DNA from: Treponema sp.
Lineage (GTDB): Bacteria > Spirochaetota > Spirochaetia > Treponematales > Treponemataceae
DNA length: 64,000 nt
NCBI GenBank assembly: GCA_017469785.1
Contig: JAFUFU010000008.1
Location: 130,642 to 194,641 of the forward strand
Direction of reading: 5' to 3'
In this document: positions 43,956 to 51,494 of the stretch, piece after piece
Layout: each line of letters begins with the position of its first letter
Position numbering within the stretch: the stretch's first letter is position 1
Program-made: the position numbers and the translations under genes
The notes under the pieces: generated by a model
Told to the model about the DNA's origin: nothing
What the model saw: only the letters and a program-made list of their open reading frames with translations
The model's database searches: none

Positions 43956-46298
43956 TTATGCAACTCGATAGATTTCTGTTTCCAGTTCCCTGATAGCTTT
44001 AAGATACTGCGCTTTTCCGCCGAACAATTTTACGATTTCTGCCGGAGTTCCGATTTCTTTGATTGGGTCTACGGTGAGGACTTTCATATCTTCTATTTCT
44101 TCGATTCCAGTCTGGGCGTATTTGTCTAACAGGGCATCCAAAACTGCGCGAGCCTTGTCACCATATTTAGTCCAGTAGTTTCGTTTGCGGACATTTTCGG
44201 CTCTTTCGCGGCGGGTAAGGGCTGGGGCATCCCAGGCGATGTGGCAGATTAGGTCAAAAATATCGAGGTCATTTTTAATTTCGTCTTTCAGTTCTTCAAA
44301 GATAATTCCCTGATTTTCCAGCTCTTCTATAATGGCGCGCTTCTTTTCTGCATCGTTCCAGGTCTGTAAGAAATTGTCGAGTGAGCGGTAATAAGTGAGG
44401 ATTCCTGTTTTGCAGTATTCTTTGAGGCTTGTAGTTATAAGCTTCCCGCTTGCGTCCAGAAATTCCTTGCGTTCGCTTAAGATGTGAACATCAACGCCTG
44501 CGATTCGGACTTTCTCTCGCCTTTCGAATTTTTGCGGCTTAGGTTCCGCAACGGCAATATTTCCGAATTCGTCATTGATGCGGTATTCAGGAAAAGCAAT
44601 CTCTTTGCCTGTCACAGGATCAATCTGAGTTTCCTCTTCGCCTTCGTCTATAGTTTGTTCAGAAATCTCTTCGTCTTGAGACGCTTCTTTTATGCGGACT
44701 GGCGCTCCGTCAAAGTCCTTGTCTGCGAATTTGTCGGTGACATTGCGAAAGTCGATGATGGTAAAATAGCGTTTCCCAAAATCTTCCTCGACTCTTGTTC
44801 CTCGGCCGATTATCTGTTTGAATTCTGTCATGCTGCCGATGTTGGAATCCAGGCAAATCAGTTTGCAGGTCTTCGCATCCGTTCCTGTGGTCATCAGTTT
44901 TGAAGTTGTGGCAATAACTGGATAGGTTTCTTCTGGATTGATGAAATCTTCCAGATAGCGTTTAGCGTCTTTGTCATCGCCTGTGATTCTCACGATGTAT
45001 TTGTCTGTCTTTGCAGTGATTTCGCGCGGCGCATATTTTAACAAAGCCCGCCGCATTCGTTCTGCGTGCTCGATATCAACACAGAATACGATTGTTTTAT
45101 CGTAGGGATTCGTATTCTTTAGATATTCCATTATCTTGCGGGCAACCAAATACGTTCGTTCATCTATGATTATTGTGCGGTCGTAATCTTTGGTGTTGTA
45201 AAGCCTGTCTTCTATTAATTCTCCATCAATGTCGGTTTTGTTGCGTTCCGGTCTGTAGCCTTCCAAATCCACATTCATTCCAACGCGAAGAACTTTGTAA
45301 GGGGCTAGGAATCCGTCATCAATTCCCTGTTTGAGAGAATATGTGTAAATCGGCTCGCCAAAATATTCGATATTCGAAAGCGCCTTTGTTTCTTTTGGGG
45401 TTGCGGTCATGCCGATTTGGGTTGCATTTGAAAAATACGTGAGGATTTTATGCCAGGCTTTGTCCTCGTCAACTGAACCGCGGTGACATTCATCAACTAT
45501 AATCAAGTCGAAAAACTCAGGGCTGAATTTTCTGAACGCGTCCGTTTCTTCATTGTAATTCGTAAGTCCCTGATACAATGCAAGGTAAATTTCATAAGAC
45601 TTGTCGATTTTCTTGTTTTTGATGATAGTGAGCTTATCTTTGAAATGCTTAAAGTCGCCTTTCCTTGTCTGGGTGATAAGATTGTTGCGGTCTGCTAAAT
45701 AAAGGATTCGCTTTTTACAGCCGGATTTCCAGAGACGGTAGATGATTTGAAAAGCAGTGAATGTTTTTCCTGTGCCTGTCGCCATAACAAGAAGAATGCG
45801 TTTTTGTCCGCGCGCAATTGCTTCTACCGCGCGGTTGACGGCGATTCTCTGATAGTAGCGTGGCGGGTAGCAATCATTCCCGAAAAAATACTGGGAAAGA
45901 GCCGTCTGTTCGCTTTTATCGTCCAATCCGTTATAGCGTTTGTAACAAGCCCAGAATTCTTCTGGTGTCGGAAAATCGTTTAAATCCAGCTCTTGCGTGA
46001 TAATCGCTTGCTGATTTGAATCTAAGTTCCCGCAGTTTTTACGATATTGAATTATAAATCCGTCTCCGTTAGAACTGATTGCGACAGGAATATCAAGAGT
46101 TTCTGCATAGCCCAATGCCTGCTGCAAGCCGGAACCGACGGAATGCGTGTTATCCTTTGCTTCAATTACAGCGACAGGAATGTTAGGTTTGTAATAAAGA
46201 ATTATGTCAGCCCGCTTCTTTTCCTTCGATAAGGACGCTTCCCCGGCTGGCAAAATGCCGGGCGGGGATTGCCTTGAGGATTGTGGTCTTCCCCTCAC
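43956..46298 (-). CDS. hsdR: Type I restriction enzyme subunit R, N-terminus replaced
   Basis: A 780-residue translocase-nuclease. It retains part of the PD-(D/E)xK nuclease (RADIILYYKPNIPVAVIEAK: D31, E46, K48), a Walker A in MATGTGKTF, the DECH box in IIVDECHRGS, and the helicase C-terminal motif IGRGTRVEEDF. The family usually has about 30-50 more residues before the nuclease core. Here the first 25 or so are out-of-frame codons of an ABC ATPase gene fragment, so the native start was lost. The nuclease may be impaired, and transcription now probably comes from rnz. Confidence 0.88.
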   Translation of the reverse strand: MRGRPQSSRQSPPGILPAGEASLSKEKKRADIILYYKPNIPVAVIEAKDNTHSVGSGLQQALGYAETLDIPVAISSNGDGFIIQYRKNCGNLDSNQQAIITQELDLNDFPTPEEFWACYKRYNGLDDKSEQTALSQYFFGNDCYPPRYYQRIAVNRAVEAIARGQKRILLVMATGTGKTFTAFQIIYRLWKSGCKKRILYLADRNNLITQTRKGDFKHFKDKLTIIKNKKIDKSYEIYLALYQGLTNYNEETDAFRKFSPEFFDLIIVDECHRGSVDEDKAWHKILTYFSNATQIGMTATPKETKALSNIEYFGEPIYTYSLKQGIDDGFLAPYKVLRVGMNVDLEGYRPERNKTDIDGELIEDRLYNTKDYDRTIIIDERTYLVARKIMEYLKNTNPYDKTIVFCVDIEHAERMRRALLKYAPREITAKTDKYIVRITGDDKDAKRYLEDFINPEETYPVIATTSKLMTTGTDAKTCKLICLDSNIGSMTEFKQIIGRGTRVEEDFGKRYFTIIDFRNVTDKFADKDFDGAPVRIKEASQDEEISEQTIDEGEEETQIDPVTGKEIAFPEYRINDEFGNIAVAEPKPQKFERREKVRIAGVDVHILSERKEFLDASGKLITTSLKEYCKTGILTYYRSLDNFLQTWNDAEKKRAIIEELENQGIIFEELKDEIKNDLDIFDLICHIAWDAPALTRRERAENVRKRNYWTKYGDKARAVLDALLDKYAQTGIEEIEDMKVLTVDPIKEIGTPAEIVKLFGGKAQYLKAIRELETEIYRVA

Positions 46299-46401
46299 CG
46301 TTAAGGCCTAAAAGCCCGGTGATTTCGCCTTCTTTGCACTCCAGGGAAAAATCTTCCACGGCAAAGGCATCTTTTTTTGAAAAATCAATCAGCTGAATCA
46401 T
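46207..46401 (-). pseudogene. 5' fragment of a GldA-type ABC ATPase gene
   Basis: The frame encodes 64 residues: IQLIDFSKKDAFAVEDFSL, Walker A GLNGEGKTT and KAIPARHFASRGSVLIEGKEAG, then a stop. It parallels the first 60 or so residues of the complete ATPase at 32389 but with many differences, so it is a diverged relative, not a fresh copy. It breaks off at the junction with hsdR, overlapping that gene in another frame. The restriction island appears to have entered here. Confidence 0.82.
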
Positions 46402-46976
46402 ATTTGCATAATCGGGAAAATGATTTCCTTTCCTTCCTTTTTGGTTCTCAGTTCATTCAGTGAAAAAAGTTCACCCGATGTGATTTCTATTTTTTCAAGC
46501 AAATCCGCATCGAGGAATTGGGAAATTTTTTCCTTGAAGAAGATAGAATCCTGATTCTTGACGGTACAGGAGATTTTAGAAAGGGAATTGACATCAGATA
46601 GCTGTCCGTCAAAAATAAAGAAAAAATTTCCATGGTTTTCTTCATCGTTTTCCATCAAAAGATATTCTGTACCTTCGTCATCGAGTTTCCCTTTCTCAAT
46701 CTTGAAGGCTTTGCCCGCTCTTTTAACGAATCTTGTCCAATTTTCCTTATTTTTTGTTGTCAAGCCGATTTCAAAATCACCGTCTTTGTGAAAGTCATTG
46801 CAGGGTAAAAGAAGAATCTTGATTCCCCCGGCATCAATTTGATTGCCTTTTCCACTTTCGCCTGTCTGATCGGTTATTTGCAATTCTTTGCAGGAAAGTC
46901 CGTTTTCCATGCTGAATTTTATGAGCTTTGAGATTTTGGCTTTCTCTAAAAAAAGGCTTATGCAATATAGGGTCAT
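46398..46976 (-). CDS. Hypothetical protein between rnz and the ATPase fragment
   Basis: A 192-residue protein with no clear domain, signal peptide or membrane helix. It contains ISQFLDADLLEKIEI (about 150-165), similar to a segment in the protein at 28648. It overlaps the ATPase fragment by 4 bases and starts 3 bases after the rnz stop, so it was part of an rnz-X-ATPase operon before the island arrived. Function unknown. Confidence 0.55.
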   Translation of the reverse strand: MTLYCISLFLEKAKISKLIKFSMENGLSCKELQITDQTGESGKGNQIDAGGIKILLLPCNDFHKDGDFEIGLTTKNKENWTRFVKRAGKAFKIEKGKLDDEGTEYLLMENDEENHGNFFFIFDGQLSDVNSLSKISCTVKNQDSIFFKEKISQFLDADLLEKIEITSGELFSLNELRTKKEGKEIIFPIMQI

Positions 46977-46979
46977 TTT

Positions 46980-47906
46980 TTAATCAATATACGGAATATC
47001 AAAAATCATCCTGTCTTTTGTGAGCTCGGCCTTGGGGTAGACTTCCTGCGCCTGCTTCAAAAGCACGTCCAGCTCGCGGTCGGTGTAGCGTGGTGAATAG
47101 TGAATCATTGCCATGCGGCTTGAGGCAGAGTCACGCGCGATTGTGGCGGCCTGGCGGGCGGTCATGTGCTTTTTTTCTTTGGCCTGGTCTTCGCAGTCGT
47201 CGGCGAACATTCCCTCGCAAATCAGAAGGTCGCTCCCCTCAACTTCACGGGCGATACTCGGAAGATACTGGGTGTCGGTCACGAAAGAGAATTTGCGGCC
47301 GCTTCGTTTTTCGCCCATCACGTCGCTCGGCTTGACGATTTTTCCGTCCGCCGAAGTGACTTCCTCGCCACGCTGGAGTTTCCCCCACAAGGGGCCGCGC
47401 GGGATTCCAATAGACTCTGCCTTTTCGGGATTGAATTCGCCCGGGCGGTCAAGTTCTTCGAGCGTGTAGCCTACGCAGGTCTTTGTGTGCGAAAGCGGAA
47501 AGGCTCGGATGTAACAGTCTTTGCCCTCATGCACGACGCAAGGAGCCGTAATTTCTTTTATTATAATGGGATAATTGATGTACATGTCAAGAACCTGCCG
47601 GCTGGTCTCGACATATTCACGAACTTTGGGCGGACCGTAGATGTAAAGCGGCTCGGTGCGGTCAACCTGGGCCGAGAGCATGAGCATTCCGGGAAGCCCC
47701 GTAACATGGTCGGCGTGTGTGTGGGATATAAAAATCGCATCGATTTTCTTCCATTTGAGGTTGAGTCGTTTGAGTGAAACCTGAGTGCCCTCGCCGCAGT
47801 CAAAAAGGAACAAATCTCCGTCACGGCGGAGCAAAACTGATGTAAGATGTCTGTAAGGAAGGGGCATCATGCCGCCACAGCCCAAAACAAATGCTTCAAG
47901 GTTCAT
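46980..47906 (-). CDS. rnz: Ribonuclease Z
   Basis: A 308-residue metallo-beta-lactamase-fold endonuclease that removes the 3' trailer of tRNA precursors. The zinc motif HTHADH is at residues 62-67, with further ligands in ICEGMFADD and IHYSPRYTDRE; LFDCGEGTQ is typical. Normal length. It is the first gene of a minus-strand run and divergent from the macrodomain gene, with 70 bases between them. Confidence 0.95.
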   Translation of the reverse strand: MNLEAFVLGCGGMMPLPYRHLTSVLLRRDGDLFLFDCGEGTQVSLKRLNLKWKKIDAIFISHTHADHVTGLPGMLMLSAQVDRTEPLYIYGPPKVREYVETSRQVLDMYINYPIIIKEITAPCVVHEGKDCYIRAFPLSHTKTCVGYTLEELDRPGEFNPEKAESIGIPRGPLWGKLQRGEEVTSADGKIVKPSDVMGEKRSGRKFSFVTDTQYLPSIAREVEGSDLLICEGMFADDCEDQAKEKKHMTARQAATIARDSASSRMAMIHYSPRYTDRELDVLLKQAQEVYPKAELTKDRMIFDIPYID

Positions 47907-47940
47907 GTCTGTATTTTACATAATTTCCGGGGATTTGGGA

Positions 47941-47969
47941 ATGACTTTTGTTTTTTCTTCTTTTATACT
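47941..47969 (+). promoter_or_regulatory. Candidate promoter of the macrodomain gene
   Basis: ATGACT (47941-47946), 17 bases, then TATACT (47964-47969), ending 7 bases before the start codon; the transcript would have a very short leader. Weak -35. Confidence 0.4.
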
Positions 47970-47976
47970 GTTGAAT

Positions 47977-48750
47977 ATGACACAAGCAGAAAGACGAATC
48001 TTTTTAATCGAATATCTTTTGGCTGAACATCCTGAATGGCGAAAGAGGCCTCTGCCTCAAACAGAAGCTGAGCAGAAATATCTTTTACGCTCACTGGTGA
48101 ATGTGAGGGAGAGTCTGCCTGTAAGCCAAGAATTTTTGCGCATTCAGGATGAATATTTAACAGAAGAAAACAAAGCCCGTGGAATCACCGACATTGAAAG
48201 CCTGAAGCCAATCGAAAATGAAGTATATCTTTGGCGGGGCGACATCACCACACTTAAAGTTGGCGCAATAGTAAATGCTGCCAACAGCGGAATGACTGGT
48301 TGCTGGCAACCCTGTCACGCCTGCATCGATAATTGCATTCACACTTTTGCGGGAATCCAGCTGCGGGCTGTCTGTGCCGACATTATGGAAAAGCAGGGAC
48401 ATGAGGAGCCAACCGGACAGGCAAAAATCACCAGGGCTTTTAATCTGCCCTGCGATTATGTGATTCACACTGTGGGACCAATCGTGGGTAATCATCTTAC
48501 CGAGGAAGACTGCCAGCTTCTTGCAAGCTGCTACAAATCCTGCCTTAATGCGGCTAAGGAAAATAAAATCGACTCCATCGCCTTTTGCTGCATTTCCACC
48601 GGGGTCTTTCATTTTCCCCAAGAAAAAGCCGCCCGAATCGCCGTAGACACCGTGCGGAATTGGAAGACAGTAAATGAGAGCGACATCAAAGTGATTTTCA
48701 ATGTCTTCGGCGAAAAGGACGAGAAAATATATCGGGAAATTTTTTCCTGA
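47977..48750 (+). CDS. Zinc-dependent macrodomain protein-ADP-ribose hydrolase
   Basis: A 257-residue protein. An N-terminal helical part (1-80) precedes a macrodomain (about 83-255) with GDITTLKVGAIVNAANSGMTG (88-108) and ISTGVFHFP. The CW QPCHACIDN segment supplies C109, H114 and C116, the zinc-binding set of the Zn-macrodomain class that removes ADP-ribose placed by SirTM sirtuins. The matching sirtuin is 2.7 kb downstream on the same strand. In bacteria such as Staphylococcus the two are adjacent with a GcvH-like protein and a lipoate ligase; neither is seen here. Confidence 0.87.
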   Translation: MTQAERRIFLIEYLLAEHPEWRKRPLPQTEAEQKYLLRSLVNVRESLPVSQEFLRIQDEYLTEENKARGITDIESLKPIENEVYLWRGDITTLKVGAIVNAANSGMTGCWQPCHACIDNCIHTFAGIQLRAVCADIMEKQGHEEPTGQAKITRAFNLPCDYVIHTVGPIVGNHLTEEDCQLLASCYKSCLNAAKENKIDSIAFCCISTGVFHFPQEKAARIAVDTVRNWKTVNESDIKVIFNVFGEKDEKIYREIFS

Positions 48751-48809
48751 TAAACTGTGATTCGCCATCCGAAAAAGAAAAGAGTCTGTAGGATTTGCAG
48801 GAGGCATTT

Positions 48810-49133
48810 ATGGCAGAAAAAGAAATCATCTTGTTTGAAAGTGCAGACAAATCTGTAAGTCTTTCGGTTCCATTTGAGAATGAAACAGTTTGGTTGAATC
48901 GTCAGCAGATGGCTTCACTCTTTGACCGTGATGTAAAGACGATTGGAAAACATGTAAATAATGCGATTGAGGAAGAACTGGAAGGACTTCCAATTGTCGC
49001 AAATTTTGCGACAGTTCAAAGGGAGGGTGGAAGAAGCGTTGAACGTGAAATAGAATACTATAATCTCGATGTTATCATCTCCGTGGGCTACCGCGTAAAG
49101 TCCCAGCCCACCCGATTGAGGGCTACGAAATGA
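48810..49133 (+). pseudogene. RhuM-family gene, 3' truncated
   Basis: The start at 48810 follows a GGAGG site. The 107 residues (VWLNRQQMASLFDRDVKTIGKHVNNAIEEEL; YNLDVIISVGYRVKS) match the first third of RhuM, including the intact copy at 35424. After RVKS the sequence departs and ends ATK-stop, where WATKVL-like continuation is expected. About 200 residues are missing. It overlaps the next gene by 4 bases at the junction. Confidence 0.8.
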
Positions 49134-49585
49134 TATTTTTAGAAAAACTTGATACGCTGATTCAATTTCGCCTTGAAGCAAATGTAAACACTTACGCGGC
49201 CTTTATGAACGAAGTTGAATCGACACGCCTCGATTCTCACGATTTTTGCTACCAAAAGGACGACTGGACTTACCACGACACTTATGTTGGAGGAGCGCAG
49301 TTTGCGGGAGAAGAAGCTATCTGGAAAGACGGAAAATCTGTTTACGCCATGAACTATATGGGACGGGTTCTTTCTAAAGATTTCAGCGGAAAATTCTTAA
49401 AAGCTGCCCTGCGTCATGCGGACAAAAAAATGCCCTACAGAGGTCCTAAGCATTACGAAGACGGCGTGTTTACATACAAGTGCAGCGTCAACGGCGATTT
49501 TACTTGGTTTCAAGGCTACGAAGAAATTTTCTTCCACGACAAAAAAGTCTATGAGTGCTACTTTCACGGCGGTCTTATATCTTAA
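49130..49585 (+). CDS. DUF5680-like protein
   Basis: A 151-residue protein (DWTYHDTYVGGAQFAGEEAIWKDGKSVYAMNYMGRVLS; FTWFQGYEEIFFHDKKVYECYFHGGLI). The pattern resembles DUF5680, a small domain often at the end of stress or transcription regulators. No function is known. The start overlaps the rhuM fragment stop and has a GAGGG site; the 5' end may have been reshaped by the same deletion. No membrane segment. Confidence 0.65.
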   Translation: MIFLEKLDTLIQFRLEANVNTYAAFMNEVESTRLDSHDFCYQKDDWTYHDTYVGGAQFAGEEAIWKDGKSVYAMNYMGRVLSKDFSGKFLKAALRHADKKMPYRGPKHYEDGVFTYKCSVNGDFTWFQGYEEIFFHDKKVYECYFHGGLIS

Positions 49586-49608
49586 TCAGTTGAAATTATG
49601 AAGTTCTA

Positions 49609-49672
49609 TTGACATTACAGCAAACCTGCACTATATTATTTATTGTAAGTTGAAAAGAACAACATCAACTTA
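49609..49672 (+). promoter_or_regulatory. Promoter and palindrome before the reductase remnant
   Basis: TTGACA (49609-49614), exactly 17 bases, TATATT (49632-49637), followed by TAAGTTGA (49646-49653) and TCAACTTA (49665-49672), perfect eight-base arms. The palindrome lies just past the transcription start and is a candidate operator for the Rrf2-type regulator at 50927. Confidence 0.65.
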
Positions 49673-49680
49673 ATATCACA

Positions 49681-49899
49681 TTGGCTGATAAAAATAGGCA
49701 GTGGACTTACATCAGCCCGGCCGGGGACTTCCAGGCAGACGGCGCGAAAAGTGGCAAATGGCTCTGGGGCGGCGAGGAACTTACCCTCAACGCAAAAGGC
49801 GAGAGCATAATCAGCTATGCCGACTATGCGGCGGCTCTGGTGGAGGAAATCACCAAGGGAAATCACATTAAGCAGAGAATCTCTTTGGTGAGAGAATAA
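49681..49899 (+). pseudogene. C-terminal remnant of a NAD(P)H-binding reductase
   Basis: The frame gives about 72 residues: WTYISPAGDFQADGAKSGKW, then GESIISYADYAAALVEEI and HIKQRISLV. This is the C-terminal end of the Rrf2-linked NADH-flavin reductase type of short NAD(P)-binding protein. The Rossmann half (about 140 residues) is missing, but the upstream promoter remains. An Rrf2-type regulator 1 kb downstream fits the original pairing. Confidence 0.75.
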
Positions 49900-49968
49900 A
49901 AATTCAGGCGCAAGTTGCAGGCTGTGAAAATCGTTCGTTTTTTTGGTATTATAAGAGTGAGGTTGCTT

Positions 49969-50439
49969 ATGGAAAAAGAAGTTACAGTAGAAGATGTGGC
50001 AGAATGCCTTGACCGCATGGGATTGCAGTACCTGGCCACGGTCGGCTTGGACGGCAAGCCTAAGGTTCGTCCAGTCCAATACATGGTTTTGAGTGAGGGA
50101 AAAATGTGGTTCTGCACCAACAGCGAAAAAGACATGTACGCTGAGCTTCAAGAATTTCCTTTCATTGATTTGTGCGCAAGTCGTCTTGAAAAAGATGAAA
50201 TCAACACTTCATGGATTCGATTCAGCGCAGAAGCCGTCTTTGAAGAAAACAGTGCGGTCAAGGAGGCTATTATGCAAAAGAGCGCGATTGTTCACGAGCT
50301 TTATAAAAACAATCCCGACCATCCTCTTTTTAAGGTCTTTTATCTGAAAAATATTCGAGGAAGCATGAACAATCTGGGGCATGTAAAAGGACTTGAAGAG
50401 CGGGCGGATTTTGTCAAACCAAAGGAGTTTTCATTATGA
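49969..50439 (+). CDS. Pyridoxamine 5'-phosphate oxidase-like flavoprotein
   Basis: A 156-residue protein of the PNPOx-like split-barrel family: MGLQYLATVGLDGKPKVRPVQYMVLSEGKMWFCTNSEKDMY (about 16-56). These bind FMN or F420 and reduce small molecules. The start at 49969 has a GTGAGG site and the family N-terminus; an in-frame upstream start adds 18 unrelated residues. It overlaps the GNAT gene by 4 bases (ATGA). The physiological substrate is unknown. Confidence 0.83.
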   Translation: MEKEVTVEDVAECLDRMGLQYLATVGLDGKPKVRPVQYMVLSEGKMWFCTNSEKDMYAELQEFPFIDLCASRLEKDEINTSWIRFSAEAVFEENSAVKEAIMQKSAIVHELYKNNPDHPLFKVFYLKNIRGSMNNLGHVKGLEERADFVKPKEFSL

Positions 50440-50915
50440 CTATAAGACCTTATAACGAAAAAGACCTTCCGGCAATGATTGCAATCTGGAACGAAGTCGT
50501 TGAAGAAGGAAATGCATTTCCACAGGAAGAGACACTGACAGAAGAAAGCGGGCGGGATTTTTTTGCTTCCCAGTCCCTGAGCACGGTTGCGGAAGAAAAC
50601 GGCAGGATTTTGGGGCTTTATATCCTGCATCCCAACAATGTGGGCCGTTGCGGTCACATTGCAAACGCAAGCTACGCCGTATCGTCTGAGTCAAGGGGAA
50701 GGCACATCGGCGAAATGCTGGTGAAGGACTGCCTTTTTCAGGCTAAGAAGTGCGGCTTTGGCCTGCTCCAGTTCAATGCAGTGGTGGAAAGCAATGTGCA
50801 TGCCAGGCACTTGTACCAGCGGCTTGGCTTTGTTCAGCTGGGAACCATTCCCCGGGGCTTTAGAATGAAGGACGGGCATTTTGAAAACATCTGCCCTTAT
50901 TATCACGAGTTGTAA
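50436..50915 (+). CDS. GNAT-family N-acetyltransferase
   Basis: A 159-residue acetyl-CoA-dependent acetyltransferase. ASYAVSSESRGRHIGEMLV (about 78-96) is the acetyl-CoA-binding motif A (RGRHIG), and NVHARHLYQRLGF is motif B. Length typical. It is coupled to the flavoprotein upstream and 11 bases before the Rrf2-type gene. The acceptor is unknown. Confidence 0.88.
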   Translation: MTIRPYNEKDLPAMIAIWNEVVEEGNAFPQEETLTEESGRDFFASQSLSTVAEENGRILGLYILHPNNVGRCGHIANASYAVSSESRGRHIGEMLVKDCLFQAKKCGFGLLQFNAVVESNVHARHLYQRLGFVQLGTIPRGFRMKDGHFENICPYYHEL

Positions 50916-50926
50916 GGGAGGGTATT

Positions 50927-51349
50927 ATGCGGATAAGCGTGCGGTTTACGGCGGCAGTGCACACAATCCTCTGCATCCAGTATTTTGAAAAGGACAATCG
51001 CGTCACTTCGGACTTTATCGCGGCCAGCACCGGCGTGAATGCGGTTATCATCAGGAAGATTCTCTTGCAGTTGCAGAAGGCTGGACTTGTGGAAACTAAG
51101 GCTGGCGTGGGCGGCTCTCATCTTGCGAAAAAGGCGGAGGAAATCACGCTGCTTTCCATATATAATGCCATAAACGAGGGCGAAGACGAGCGGGATGTCT
51201 TTAACTTTCACCCCAATCCCAACGAAAAATGCCCGGTAGGAAGAAATATTCACCGGGCGCTGGATCCTGCGCTTGAAAGAGCGCAAAAGGCTCTGGAAGC
51301 GGAACTTTCAAAAACGACGATTGCCGACTTGCTTTCGGAACTGCCGTAA
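50927..51349 (+). CDS. Rrf2-family transcriptional regulator
   Basis: A 140-residue winged-helix regulator: MRISVRFTAAVHTILCIQYF, HTH with SDFIAASTGVNAVIIRKILLQLQKAGLVETKAGVGG (about 27-64). The three clustered cysteines of iron-sulfur Rrf2 proteins are missing (one, in KCPVG, is left), so it resembles the YwnA-type group that senses by other means. It likely regulates the redox genes upstream, including the broken NAD(P)H reductase. The stop is directly followed by a family A repeat. Confidence 0.86.
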   Translation: MRISVRFTAAVHTILCIQYFEKDNRVTSDFIAASTGVNAVIIRKILLQLQKAGLVETKAGVGGSHLAKKAEEITLLSIYNAINEGEDERDVFNFHPNPNEKCPVGRNIHRALDPALERAQKALEAELSKTTIADLLSELP

Positions 51350-51484
51350 GTGCTAGGGATTGTAGCACCGCCGAAGGCGTTCGGTAGCGACCTCAGAGAG
51401 CGGACGAATGGAGCGAAAAGCGGAAGTGCGCAAAGCCCGACCTGTAGCGGCTTGCCGCGGAAGGGAGCACCCAAAAAAAAGAGG
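51350..51484 (+). repeat. Family A intercistronic repeat, copy 1
   Basis: It starts TGCTAGGGATTGTAGC right after the Rrf2 stop, carries GAAGGCGTTCGG and AAAGCCCGACC blocks, and ends GAGCACCCAAAAAAAA, then the sirtuin ribosome binding site and ATG at 51495. Matches copies at 33881 and 58068. Confidence 0.75.
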
Positions 51485-51494
51485 ATAAAAAATC

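Noticed and set aside
32440..46298. Integrase- or transposase-driven mobile island
   Set aside because: No integrase, transposase or attachment-site repeats could be recognised at the ends, so the mode of entry is left open.
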